64,000 nt of DNA from Methylotenera sp965234545 (GCA_965234545.1 OZ248348.1:558001-622000), one strand, 5' to 3'; shown: positions 26,474 to 35,853, counted from the first letter of the stretch. The notes: a model not told the origin generated them from the sequence alone. Program-made: numbers and translations.

Positions 26474-28105
26474 ATGCAAAAATTTGAAGAATTTCCAGTC
26501 TGGCAGTGGGCCGTGCCTAAACAATTTAATATTGGCGCGGCTTGCACCGATAAGCATTTGCACACGCCGATCGCGCAGACGGTGGCCATGATAGTGGAAG
26601 ACGACGCGCTGGGCACCTCGCAAATGACTTTTGCCGAATTGGCTAGCCGCACCGATCAGTTTGCCCAGTTGTTGCGCAACAGTGGCGTGGCAGCAGGCGA
26701 CCGAGTGCTGATCCGTTTGCCTAACAGCCTGGATTACCCGATTGCCTTTTTGGGCACCATGAAGCGCGGCGCTATTTCCGTGCCTACTTCCACCTTGCTG
26801 ACCGCCGAAGAAGTGGCCTACTTGGCTAAAGATTCGACTGCCACGGTATTGGTGACAGACAAGGCAGCGTGGCCGGCTTTGCAAGACCATTTATCCAATT
26901 TGCCAAATTTAAAGCAAGTGTTTCTATCCGGTGTCGGCGAGATTCAGCCGCATGCCAGCTTGCAGGTCAGCGATTTAAGCCAACAATTGGCCGCCATCAG
27001 CCATTGCGAAGGCAACCATGCCACGGCTGCCGATGACCCTGCCTACTTGGTTTACACCTCGGGCACCACCGGTTACCCCAAAGGCGTGTTGCACGCCCAC
27101 CGCGCCTTGATTGGCCGTGAGCCCGCTGCTAAGTATTGGTTTAATTTTGCCCAAGACCAACAAGATCGCATCATGCACTCGGGTAAATTTAACTGGACCT
27201 ATGTATTGGGTACCGGCTTGATGGATCCTTTGTATTTGGGTAAAACCGTGATCGTGCATGAAGGCAAAAACGATGCCGATTTGTGGACGCGATTGATCGC
27301 TAAACACGCCGCCACTATTTTTGTTGGGGTGCCCACCATATACCGTCAAATCATTCAAAAATCGACTGCTGCTCAGGCCGATGTGCCTAGCTTGCGTCAC
27401 TGCATGAGTGCCGGTGAGCATTTGTCCGACGAAGTGTTGCAGCAATGGCGTGGCCGTTTCGGACGCGATATTTTTGAAGCCGTCGGCATGAGTGAGTTCT
27501 CCTATTACTTAAGTCAAAGTGTGTTTAGACCGATACGCCCTGGTTCCGCCGGCTTCCCGCAACCCGGCCATGCCATACAGTTACTCAACCCCGACACCTT
27601 AGAAGCCGTGCCGCCAGGGGAAGAGGGCATGATATGCGTGCCCGATAGCGACCCCGGTTTGTTCTTGCGCTACTGGAATCTGGACGAAGAAACGGCCAAG
27701 TACAAGCACGATGGCTGGTTCTTTACTGGCGATTACGCGCGTTACGATGCCGACGGTTACATCTGGTTCTTGGGCCGTAAGGACGACATCATTAAGAGCT
27801 TTGGCTACCGCGTGTCACCCTATGAAATCGAACGCGTGTATAAATCGCACCCAGCGGTGGCGGATTGCGCAGCGGTGGGCGAAGAATTGGAAAAAGACAA
27901 ATTACTGGTGGTTACCTACGTGATCTTGCAGCCCGATGCCACTGTCACCGCCGATGAATTATTGGCCTTTGGTAAACAGCATTTGGCGGCCTACAAAACC
28001 CCAAAAACCGTGTATTTGACCAAGGATTTTCCCCGTACCAAAAATGGTAAAATCCTACGCAAGGACATCAACAACCAAATTGCCTACGCCAAATCAGCCA
28101 GGTAA
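26474..28105 (+). CDS. acyl-CoA synthetase, ANL superfamily
   Basis: An adenylate-forming ligase of 543 aa. The P-loop YTSGTTGYPKGV is at about residue 193, the hinge/ATP site YDADGYIWFLGRKDD at about 425, and the catalytic lysine lies in the C-terminal NGKILRKDI. The overall pattern is closest to the benzoate-CoA ligase/short-chain acyl-CoA synthetase branch. Context (lyase before it, class I fumarase 23 bp after it) suggests a small organic acid such as propionate, mesaconate or citramalate as substrate. The substrate is an inference. Confidence 0.8.
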   Translation: MQKFEEFPVWQWAVPKQFNIGAACTDKHLHTPIAQTVAMIVEDDALGTSQMTFAELASRTDQFAQLLRNSGVAAGDRVLIRLPNSLDYPIAFLGTMKRGAISVPTSTLLTAEEVAYLAKDSTATVLVTDKAAWPALQDHLSNLPNLKQVFLSGVGEIQPHASLQVSDLSQQLAAISHCEGNHATAADDPAYLVYTSGTTGYPKGVLHAHRALIGREPAAKYWFNFAQDQQDRIMHSGKFNWTYVLGTGLMDPLYLGKTVIVHEGKNDADLWTRLIAKHAATIFVGVPTIYRQIIQKSTAAQADVPSLRHCMSAGEHLSDEVLQQWRGRFGRDIFEAVGMSEFSYYLSQSVFRPIRPGSAGFPQPGHAIQLLNPDTLEAVPPGEEGMICVPDSDPGLFLRYWNLDEETAKYKHDGWFFTGDYARYDADGYIWFLGRKDDIIKSFGYRVSPYEIERVYKSHPAVADCAAVGEELEKDKLLVVTYVILQPDATVTADELLAFGKQHLAAYKTPKTVYLTKDFPRTKNGKILRKDINNQIAYAKSAR

Positions 28106-28128
28106 GCCAAGTTAACGCTAAAGCGAAT

Positions 28129-29652
28129 ATGACCACCATCAAACAAAACGATTTTATAGACAGCGTAGCCGATGCCTTGCAGTACATCTCCTATTACCAT
28201 CCGCTGGATTACATCCAAGCTTTGGGCCGTGCTTATGAAGCCGAGCAGTCGCTGCCAGCCAAGGACGCAATTGCACAAATCTTAAGCAACTCACGGCTGT
28301 GCGCCGAGGGCAAACGGCCGCTATGCCAAGACACCGGCATCGTCGTGGCTTTTGTGCAAATTGGCATGCAAGTAAAGTGGGACGCCCAGTTAACGGTAGA
28401 GCAAATGGTCAACGAGGGCGTGCGTCGCGCCTACACCTTGCCTGAAAATAAGCTCAGGGCCTCTATTGTCAGTGACCCAGCGGGTAAGCGCGGTAACACC
28501 AAAGACAACACCCCGGCCGTGGTGCACGTGTCCATGGTAGCGGGCGATAAGGTTGAAATAAGCATCGCCGCCAAAGGGGGCGGTTCAGAAAACAAAGCCA
28601 AACTGGCCATGCTCAATCCCAACGACAGCATAGTCGATTGGATACTGGAGGTGGTGCCTAAAATGGGTGCGGGCTGGTGCCCACCTGGCATGCTAGGCAT
28701 AGGCATAGGCGGTAGCGCCGAAAAAGCCATGTTGCTGGCCAAAGAATCCTTGATGGCGCCCATAGACATACACGAATTGCAAGCGCGGGGCGCCAACAAT
28801 CGCATAGAAGAATTGCGTTTGGAAATTTTTGAAAAAGTGAATGCGCTAGGCATAGGCGCCCAAGGTTTAGGCGGGCTGGCCACGGTGTTGGACGTGAAAA
28901 TATTGGATTACCCGACCCATGCCGCCTCATTGCCGGTGGCGATTATTCCTAACTGTGCCGCAACGCGCCATGTGCATTTTGCATTGGATGGCAATGGCCC
29001 GGCCCAATTAACGCCGCCTAACTTAAACGATTGGCCGCAAGTGCAATGGGCACCCAGCAGTGCCGCCTTGAGGGTGGACTTGGATAGTGTAACGAAAGAC
29101 AGCATACAGGCCTGGCAGCCAGGCCAAACCCTGCTGTTAAGCGGTAAATTATTAACCGGTCGCGATGCCGCGCATAAACGCATTGCCACCATGATGGCCA
29201 AGGGCGAGCCCTTGCCGGTGGATTTTACCAATCGATTTATTTATTACGTGGGCCCGGTGGATGCGGTTGCCGACGAGGCGGTAGGGCCGGCTGGCCCGAC
29301 CACGGCCACGCGCATGGACGGTTTCACCGAGATGATGTTGGGTCCTGTGGGCTTGTTGGGCATGGTCGGTAAAGCCGAGCGGGGCGATGAAACCATAGCG
29401 CTGATCGCCAAGCACCGTTCGGTGTATTTAACCGCGGTGGGCGGGGCGGCCTATTTGGTCAGCAAAGCCATTAAGAAAGCCGAAGTGTTGGCTTTTGCCG
29501 ATTTGGGCATGGAAGCCATTTACGAATTTACCGTAGAAGACATGCCGGTTACGGTCGCCGTGGACAGCCATGGGGAATCAGTGCACCAAACTGGACCGGC
29601 ATTGTGGAAAGAAAAAATCGCACAGCAAGCCATACAATTGCATGTAAAGTAA
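28129..29652 (+). CDS. class I fumarate hydratase (possible mesaconase)
   Basis: An iron-sulfur hydro-lyase of 507 aa, the length of single-chain class I fumarases. RPLCQDTGI (about residue 64), IPNCAATRH (about 273) and GPAGPTTATRMDG near 385 are class I signatures and supply cluster and substrate residues. The reaction is fumarate to malate. Some class I enzymes of proteobacteria also hydrate mesaconate to citramalate, and the neighbouring CoA ligase and lyase make that worth testing here. It is transcribed with the sdh genes. Confidence 0.88.
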   Translation: MTTIKQNDFIDSVADALQYISYYHPLDYIQALGRAYEAEQSLPAKDAIAQILSNSRLCAEGKRPLCQDTGIVVAFVQIGMQVKWDAQLTVEQMVNEGVRRAYTLPENKLRASIVSDPAGKRGNTKDNTPAVVHVSMVAGDKVEISIAAKGGGSENKAKLAMLNPNDSIVDWILEVVPKMGAGWCPPGMLGIGIGGSAEKAMLLAKESLMAPIDIHELQARGANNRIEELRLEIFEKVNALGIGAQGLGGLATVLDVKILDYPTHAASLPVAIIPNCAATRHVHFALDGNGPAQLTPPNLNDWPQVQWAPSSAALRVDLDSVTKDSIQAWQPGQTLLLSGKLLTGRDAAHKRIATMMAKGEPLPVDFTNRFIYYVGPVDAVADEAVGPAGPTTATRMDGFTEMMLGPVGLLGMVGKAERGDETIALIAKHRSVYLTAVGGAAYLVSKAIKKAEVLAFADLGMEAIYEFTVEDMPVTVAVDSHGESVHQTGPALWKEKIAQQAIQLHVK

Positions 29653-29744
29653 TGGGCAGCGCAGGATTGCGCGGACCAAGCTAGACGTAAGCTGGCCCGT
29701 TCGCCGATCAAGCAATGTTAAAAAATGACGTGGGAGAACACGCT

Positions 29745-30050
29745 ATGCCAGCACTTAAGTTAGGCCGCAAGCTTACATTGTGTTTATTGCTGTTGCCGTG
29801 CATGGCCCACGCTACCGACTTATTGGGCTATTTGACCGATCAAGACGGTCGCTATATTGGTCCATCGGTCGCCGACAACATTGCTTTGATGGACACCGAT
29901 AAAAATGGCTTTGTCGATGTATTTGAAGTGCGGGCGTTTTTAGAATTAAAGCACGGCAAGGGCTATGAAAAAGAGCTGATGGATAAAATGGAAGCCTCAG
30001 CCAAAGGCCAAAGTTGTGGCACGCCTTTTGCTAATAGTATTTACCAGTAG
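29745..30050 (+). CDS. small secreted EF-hand protein
   Basis: From the ATG at 29745 (TGGGAG eight bases upstream) the protein has 101 aa; an ATG at 29715 lacks a ribosome-binding site. A signal peptide (LGRKLTLCLLLLPCMAHA) ends at about residue 22. The mature part holds one EF-hand loop, DTDKNGFVDVFE (about residues 47-58), with the usual acidic and glycine positions, and one cysteine near the end. It probably binds calcium in the periplasm. Why it lies between fumarase and aconitase is unknown. Confidence 0.7.
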   Translation: MPALKLGRKLTLCLLLLPCMAHATDLLGYLTDQDGRYIGPSVADNIALMDTDKNGFVDVFEVRAFLELKHGKGYEKELMDKMEASAKGQSCGTPFANSIYQ

Positions 30051-30126
30051 TGCGCCGGCCTAGGTTAACCGGGCCTAGCACCCCCGGGAAAATTAACGCA
30101 GCTAAAACCAAGTCTGGCTTGCAAAT

Positions 30127-30135
30127 TGCTATAAT
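30127..30135 (+). promoter_or_regulatory. extended -10 promoter upstream of acnB
   Basis: TGC-TATAAT matches the extended -10 consensus and ends 40 bp before the acnB start. No good -35 is present, as is usual for extended -10 promoters. It would let acnB be expressed apart from the upstream operon. Confidence 0.5.
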
Positions 30136-30175
30136 CAACCCTTAACTATTAACCAAACTAAAGATTGCAAACACC

Positions 30176-32752
30176 ATGTTAAAAGCTTATCAAATTCACG
30201 TTCAAGAACGCGCCGCACTGCAACTGCCACCTTTGCCACTCAACGCCGAACAAGTCGCGCAAGTGGTTGAATTGCTAAAAAATCCGGCGGCCGATCAAGC
30301 CGACACCTTGCTGGATTTAATTACCAATCGCACACCTGCCGGTGTGGACCAAGCCGCATACGTCAAAGCCGCATTTTTGTCTGACCTTGCCAATGGCGTG
30401 GCCAAGTCACCGTTAATTAACCCGGCGCACGCGGTGCAATTGTTGTCCACCATGTTGGGCGGCTATAACGTGCAAGCCTTGGTGTCCTTGCTGGATACGC
30501 CTATGGCCGAAGCGGCCGTGGCGGCTTTAAGCAAAACCATATTGATGTTTGATGCCTTCCACGACGTGGCTGAAAAAATGCAGGCCGGTAACCCGCACGC
30601 AAAAAAACTCATCACTTCATGGGCCAATGCCGAGTGGTTTACCCAAGCGCCGGCTTTGGCCGCAGAGATTAAACTGGTGGTGTTCAAAGTTGATGGCGAG
30701 ACCAATACCGATGATTTGAGCCCAGCACAAGATGCTTGGAGCCGCCCAGACATTCCTTTGCACGCCAAGGCCATGTTAATCAATAAAATGCCAGAAGGCT
30801 TGAACACCATAGCCAATTTGCAGAAAAAAGGCTTGCCTTTAGCTTATGTTGGCGATGTGGTTGGCACCGGTTCATCACGCAAGTCGGCCATCAATTCCTT
30901 GCAATGGTTTATGGGCAACGACATTCCTAACATTCCAAATAAACGCACCGGCGGCGTGATCTTGGGCAATAAAATTGCGCCCATCTTCTTTAATACCGCC
31001 GAAGATTCTGGTGCCTTGCCCATACAGTGCGACGTATCCAAAATGGCCACCGGTGACGTCATCACCTTGCAACCCTACGCGGGCAAAGTGTTAAACGAAG
31101 CCGGCCAAGAAATCGCAAGTTTTGATTTGTCGCCCGTGACTTTGCCAGACGAAGTGCGGGCCGGCGGCCGCATTGCTTTGATCATAGGCCGCGGCTTAAC
31201 TACTAATGCGCGAGCCGCTTTAGGTTTGCCAGCCACCACGCAATTTATTACTGCCGTGGCGCCAAAAGACAGCGGCAAGGGTTATACCTTGGCGCAAAAA
31301 ATGGTAGGCAGAGCGTGTGGCTTAGCTGAAGGTCAGGGCGTGCGCCCCGGTGCCTACTGTGAACCTAAGGCCACCACCGTTGGCTCGCAAGACACCACGG
31401 GCGGCATGACCCGCGACGAGTTAAAAGAATTGGCCTGCTTGGGCTTTAGTGCCGACTTGGTCATGCAAAGCTTTTGCCACACGGCAGCCTACCCGAAACC
31501 GGTGGACATCAAATTGCAACACAGCCTGCCGGAGTTCATGAGCAGTCGTGGCGGCGTCAGCTTGCGCCCAGGCGACGGTGTGATCCACTCTTGGTTAAAC
31601 CGCATGGTGTTGCCAGACACCGTGGGCACCGGCGGTGACTCGCACACGCGTTTCCCGATTGGTATTTCGTTCCCAGCCGGCTCAGGTTTGGTGGCGTTTG
31701 CCGCGGCCATGGGCGCCATGCCGCTGGACATGCCAGAATCGGTCTTGGTGCGTTTTAAAGGCACCATGCAGCCTGGTATCACCTTGCGCGATTTGGTCAA
31801 CGCCATTCCGTATGCAGCCATTAAAGCCGGCGATTTAACGGTGGGCAAGCAAGGTAAAAAGAACGTGTTTAACGGCCGCATCTTAGAAATTGAAGGCTTG
31901 CCTGATTTAAAAGTAGAGCAAGCTTTTGAGTTTGCCGACGCCTCCGCTGAACGCTCGGCCAACGGTTGTACCGTTAGGTTGAACAAAGAGCCGGTGATCG
32001 AGTTTTTAAACTCCAACATCGTGCTCATGCAAAATATGATAGAAAACGGCTACCAAGATGCACGTTCTCTACAACGCCGCATTGCCAGTATGCAAGCTTG
32101 GTTGGCTAAGCCGGAATTGCTAGAACCGGATGCCAATGCCGAGTATGCGCACGTCATTGAAATTGATTTAAACAGCATCACCGAGCCGCTGTTGGCTTGC
32201 CCGAATGACCCAGATGACATCAAGCCCTTGTCTGCGGTGGTAGGCGACAAGATAGACGAGGTCTTCATCGGTAGTTGCATGACCAACATCGGTCATTACC
32301 GTGCTGCAGCCAAGGTGTTGGAAGGCTCGGGTAACATTCCTACCCGCTTATGGATAGCGCCACCAACGCGCATGGACGAAGCGCAGTTGCGCGACGAAGG
32401 CGTCTACTCGGTATTCGGTATCGCCGGTGCGCGTACGGAAATTCCGGGTTGCTCATTGTGCATGGGTAATCAAGCTCGGGTGGCCGATAAAGCCACGGTG
32501 TTCTCCACCAGCACACGTAACTTCGATAACCGCATGGGCATGGACGCGCGTGTGTATTTGGGTTCAGCTGAGTTGGCGGCGGTGTGTGCCAAATTGGGCC
32601 GCATTCCTAGCCATGCCGAGTACTTGGAAACCGTGGGCAATAAATTAAAAAACAGCGCGGAAATTTACAAGTATTTGAGTTTTGATCAAATGCCAGACTA
32701 CGCGCTGAGCAAGGCTAACGCGAAGAAAATCATTCCCATCTCCGCAGTTTAA
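30176..32752 (+). CDS. acnB: aconitate hydratase B / 2-methylisocitrate dehydratase
   Basis: A bifunctional aconitase of 858 aa, the usual AcnB length. The N-terminal HEAT-like and swivel domains come first, as expected for AcnB. The catalytic part holds the 4Fe-4S cysteines in SFCHTAAYP (about residue 433) and GCSLCMGNQ (about 757-765). It interconverts citrate and isocitrate and hydrates 2-methyl-cis-aconitate, the step needed between prpD and prpB. It is the last gene of the plus-strand cluster and probably has its own promoter. Confidence 0.97.
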   Translation: MLKAYQIHVQERAALQLPPLPLNAEQVAQVVELLKNPAADQADTLLDLITNRTPAGVDQAAYVKAAFLSDLANGVAKSPLINPAHAVQLLSTMLGGYNVQALVSLLDTPMAEAAVAALSKTILMFDAFHDVAEKMQAGNPHAKKLITSWANAEWFTQAPALAAEIKLVVFKVDGETNTDDLSPAQDAWSRPDIPLHAKAMLINKMPEGLNTIANLQKKGLPLAYVGDVVGTGSSRKSAINSLQWFMGNDIPNIPNKRTGGVILGNKIAPIFFNTAEDSGALPIQCDVSKMATGDVITLQPYAGKVLNEAGQEIASFDLSPVTLPDEVRAGGRIALIIGRGLTTNARAALGLPATTQFITAVAPKDSGKGYTLAQKMVGRACGLAEGQGVRPGAYCEPKATTVGSQDTTGGMTRDELKELACLGFSADLVMQSFCHTAAYPKPVDIKLQHSLPEFMSSRGGVSLRPGDGVIHSWLNRMVLPDTVGTGGDSHTRFPIGISFPAGSGLVAFAAAMGAMPLDMPESVLVRFKGTMQPGITLRDLVNAIPYAAIKAGDLTVGKQGKKNVFNGRILEIEGLPDLKVEQAFEFADASAERSANGCTVRLNKEPVIEFLNSNIVLMQNMIENGYQDARSLQRRIASMQAWLAKPELLEPDANAEYAHVIEIDLNSITEPLLACPNDPDDIKPLSAVVGDKIDEVFIGSCMTNIGHYRAAAKVLEGSGNIPTRLWIAPPTRMDEAQLRDEGVYSVFGIAGARTEIPGCSLCMGNQARVADKATVFSTSTRNFDNRMGMDARVYLGSAELAAVCAKLGRIPSHAEYLETVGNKLKNSAEIYKYLSFDQMPDYALSKANAKKIIPISAV

Positions 32753-32784
32753 GATTTAGTAAACATCCTATAATACCTCTGCCT

Positions 32785-32817
32785 ATGTGCGGCCTTTGCT
32801 TGTAAAAGGCCGCACAT
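32785..32817. other. 13-bp hairpin downstream of acnB
   Basis: ATGTGCGGCCTTT and its exact reverse complement are separated by a 7-base loop. No T-run follows on the plus strand. A TATAAT at 32769-32774 lies just upstream. It could be a terminator of the factor-dependent kind, a 3'-end stabiliser of acnB mRNA, or a structured leader for the gene at 32859. Confidence 0.5.
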
Positions 32818-32858
32818 GGGGCTATATTTGGCGCTGTTATTTAACCCTAGAGTGACTT

Positions 32859-33299
32859 ATGGTCAGCGTTAAGCCCCAATCCGCAGTCGACAATCCCGAT
32901 GCCCATATTTTTAGCGAGGCTAGCCTAGCCGAGACACCCAAGCGCGGTGCCTGGAAGTGGATGTTGCCTTTGACTTTGTTGTTGGCCTTGGCCGTCTATG
33001 CCGCTTGGCGTTTTGGCTGGCATGCCAAAGCCGTGACCACTGGCGTGTTGCTGGTGGCGCTGGCCTCGCATGTCTTTGCCTGGTTGTTGGCCCTGATTAC
33101 CATGGTGCCCATTGTCGGCCCCTTGCTGGTTAAAGTCTTAAGCTTGTCCATCATCTGGCTGCTCAATGCCATAGGCTATTTGGTGTCCTATATCGCCATT
33201 AAGCGCGGCTATTCAAAAGACGTCATCAGCTACCGCGGGGTTACCATCGCCCTCATTACCGGCATAGTCATAGGCTTTGTCTTAGCTAATCTGGTTTAG
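32859..33299 (+). CDS. hypothetical inner-membrane protein
   Basis: The protein has 146 aa: a soluble start of about 35 residues, then four hydrophobic segments (about 37-50, 55-80, 82-112 and 125-145). I do not recognise a family. The gene is 10 bp before the DUF2914 gene on the same strand, so the two are probably co-transcribed and may act together in the membrane. Confidence 0.65.
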   Translation: MVSVKPQSAVDNPDAHIFSEASLAETPKRGAWKWMLPLTLLLALAVYAAWRFGWHAKAVTTGVLLVALASHVFAWLLALITMVPIVGPLLVKVLSLSIIWLLNAIGYLVSYIAIKRGYSKDVISYRGVTIALITGIVIGFVLANLV

Positions 33300-33309
33300 C
33301 CCTTATCCT

Positions 33310-34416
33310 ATGCTAGCCAAAATAAAACAAACGCGCGCTTACCACCACCTAGTGAAGCTGCGGGATTTTATGCCGGCCTTGTTCTTTTTTGGCGGCTTTG
33401 TCTGGGATGCGCTGACCATAGGGCAGCATGTCGCCGCCTTCGATTTAATCATACTGTCTGCTTATTTGTCGGCCGCTGCCGCCATATTGTATGGCTTGGG
33501 TCAGCCTGCAGTAGCTTGGCCCAGCACCTGGCCACGCTGGCTAGGCAAGCTGTATCAGCGTTTGCGCGCAGCCATGGCAACTTGGGCTAACTTGCCTTAT
33601 TTCCTGCTGCAGTTTTTATTTGGCAGCATGCTCAGCCCTTTATTCATCCTGTATTTTCAGAGTGCTAGCCATGGTTTAGCCTGGGTCATGACCTTACTCT
33701 TAGGCGCTTTGTTGGTAGGCAATGAGTACATGGAGAGTAAATACCGGCAATTCACCATCAGCTGGTCGCTGTTTGGTTTTTGCGCCATGCTCTTGCTAAA
33801 TTTTGCCTTACCGTTTTTGTTGGGCAGCATCCATGCCGCGTGGTTTTATTTAAGCACCCTGTTGGGGGCAAGCTTAGCCTACGGTTTATATAAAAAAACG
33901 CGCAAACACAACGGCAATATCAAGCCGGTTTGGCTGATTGCATTGCTATTAATGTTGGCCTACCGCTTTGATGTGATTCCGCCTGTGCCCTTGGTTAAGC
34001 GTGATTTAGCGGTGGCGTATGCCTTAACGAAAGTGGGCGGGGAATACCAATTGAGTCAGCAACCATCGTCTTGGTGGGTGTTTTGGCGTAAAACCAGCAA
34101 TGATTTGGAGGTGACGGCAGGGCAGCGCGTGTATTTCTTTTCGTCGGTGTTTGCGCCCGGCGGCCTTAACACCCGACTTTACCATCGCTGGCAATGGCAC
34201 GATGAAAAACGCGGCTGGCAAACCCAATCTCGCATAGGCTACAGCTTGGCCGGTGGCCGTGAAAACGGCTTTCGAGGCTACACCTACAAACAGGGTTTAC
34301 AGGCTGGCGATTGGCGGGTGAGTGTGGAAACGGAAAACAATAAAACCGTGGCGGTGCATGAATTCAGCGTGGCGCAGGTGCAAACACCGGCCACGCCGAT
34401 CAAGATAGCCTACTAA
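33310..34416 (+). CDS. DUF2914-domain membrane protein
   Basis: The protein has 368 aa. About seven hydrophobic helices occupy residues 15-225, followed by a soluble C-terminal domain. That domain includes VPPVPLVKRDLAVA and RVYFFSSVFAPGGLNTRLYH, then WRVSVET, the pattern of DUF2914. The function is unknown. It ends 4 bases inside the convergent UPF0114 gene. Confidence 0.75.
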   Translation: MLAKIKQTRAYHHLVKLRDFMPALFFFGGFVWDALTIGQHVAAFDLIILSAYLSAAAAILYGLGQPAVAWPSTWPRWLGKLYQRLRAAMATWANLPYFLLQFLFGSMLSPLFILYFQSASHGLAWVMTLLLGALLVGNEYMESKYRQFTISWSLFGFCAMLLLNFALPFLLGSIHAAWFYLSTLLGASLAYGLYKKTRKHNGNIKPVWLIALLLMLAYRFDVIPPVPLVKRDLAVAYALTKVGGEYQLSQQPSSWWVFWRKTSNDLEVTAGQRVYFFSSVFAPGGLNTRLYHRWQWHDEKRGWQTQSRIGYSLAGGRENGFRGYTYKQGLQAGDWRVSVETENNKTVAVHEFSVAQVQTPATPIKIAY

Positions 34417-34955
34417 TGTTGTTGGTCTGAGTGGCTCATGAGTTTGTCTATGTAAGCAATCGACACGGCCGACACGACAAAAGTCATGTGTATGATGGTT
34501 TGCCATAGCAACACTTTGTCGGTTAAATTTTCGGCATTGATAAACGTTTTGAGCAAGTGTATGGATGAAATGCCGATGATGGCTGTCGCCAATTTTACTT
34601 TTAATAGATTGGCATTCACGTGCGATAACCAATCCGGTTCGTCCGGGTGACCTTCAAGATTTAAGCGCGAAACAAAGGTTTCGTAGCCGCCCACGATCAC
34701 CATGATCAGCAAGTTTGAAATCATCACCACGTCAATTAAGCCTAGCACTATCAACATGATGTGCGCTTCTTCCAAGGCGTTGGCGGTGGCCACCAAGTGC
34801 ACCAATTCCACGCCAAAGAAAAACACGTAAACCGCCTGCGCAACGATCAAGCCTAGATACAACGGTAATTGCAACCAGCGGCTGCCAAATAAAATATTGG
34901 TCATCATGCTTTTTTGTTTGTATTGCACGGTCGATACGGGTTTTTTAGTTTGCAT
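34413..34955 (-). CDS. UPF0114 (YqhA) family membrane protein
   Basis: The protein has 180 aa. After a short N-terminal extension the family start ILFGSRWLQLPLYLGL is clear, followed by ISNLLIMVIVGGYETFVSRL and a final pair of helices; the total is four transmembrane segments. The ATG at 34955 is used, but a start at the internal MMTNILFG (34907) is possible. The function of UPF0114 proteins is not established. No operon partner is nearby. Confidence 0.8.
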   Translation of the reverse strand: MQTKKPVSTVQYKQKSMMTNILFGSRWLQLPLYLGLIVAQAVYVFFFGVELVHLVATANALEEAHIMLIVLGLIDVVMISNLLIMVIVGGYETFVSRLNLEGHPDEPDWLSHVNANLLKVKLATAIIGISSIHLLKTFINAENLTDKVLLWQTIIHMTFVVSAVSIAYIDKLMSHSDQQH

Positions 34956-35010
34956 AGAGTGCTCGATTGCTCAGGTTAAAAAGAGGTTTAATTGTATCAG
35001 CAAAAATGCG

Positions 35011-35853
35011 TTAAGCCATTTCATGATCAAGCGTGAAATGCGCGCTGTCATCCAGGGCCAATAACTGGCAAAGACTGGGTAGTGTCGCTGCTAAATCCTT
35101 GGCCAAAGTCCAAGGCGGATTAAGAATAAATAAGCCGCTGCCATGCATGCCGTAGCCATCAGTATTAGGCGCGTGGATAGACAGACTCACGTGCAGCCAG
35201 TTAGGTGCTTGCAAGTCCATCAATTCCTGGATCATTTGGCCCGGTTCTGGCCGTTGCAGTATCGGGTACCAAATAAGGTAAGTGCCACTAGCAAAGCGCT
35301 TAAGGCTGTCTTTAACTAAGGCGACCACGCGTTGGTAATCTTGCTTGTCTTCGTAGGGTGGGTCTATCAATGCCACCGCGCGACGGGGTGGCGGTGGCAA
35401 GCAGGCTTTGATGCCAGCAAAGCCATCTTGTTGCGCGATCTGCACTTGTCTAGCCTGCCCATTGAAATTGGCCGTGAGCAAGGTGTGGTCGCTGGGGTGC
35501 AGCTCAAACAAGCGCATTTTGTCATCGGCACGCAATAAGGCCTGGGCCAACAGCGGGGAGCCTGGGTAGAAATCCAGTTCGCCGTGGTTAAAGCTTTTAA
35601 TCAATGCCACAAAATCGACTAAGGCTGGCGCTAATTGCTCGGCCGCCATGAGCTTGGCTATGCCTTGCTCAAACTCGGCATTTTGACTGGCGTAGCCGTC
35701 CTTGAGTTGGTACAAGCCGGCACCCGCATGGGTGTCTATATACCAATACGGTTTGTCTTTTTGCTTCATGTAAGCCAGCACCAAGCTGAGCACGTAATGT
35801 TTAAGAACGTCAGCGTGGTTGCCTGCGTGAAACGCGTGTCGGTAGCTAAGCAT
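35011..35853 (-). CDS. rlmJ: 23S rRNA (adenine-2030-N6)-methyltransferase
   Basis: The SAM-dependent enzyme methylates A2030 in 23S rRNA. The N-terminal MLSYRHAFHAGNHADVLKH and DTHAGAGLY motifs are diagnostic for RlmJ, and the catalytic IDPPYE motif is at about residue 163. The length of 280 aa is normal. Confidence 0.95.
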   Translation of the reverse strand: MLSYRHAFHAGNHADVLKHYVLSLVLAYMKQKDKPYWYIDTHAGAGLYQLKDGYASQNAEFEQGIAKLMAAEQLAPALVDFVALIKSFNHGELDFYPGSPLLAQALLRADDKMRLFELHPSDHTLLTANFNGQARQVQIAQQDGFAGIKACLPPPPRRAVALIDPPYEDKQDYQRVVALVKDSLKRFASGTYLIWYPILQRPEPGQMIQELMDLQAPNWLHVSLSIHAPNTDGYGMHGSGLFILNPPWTLAKDLAATLPSLCQLLALDDSAHFTLDHEMA

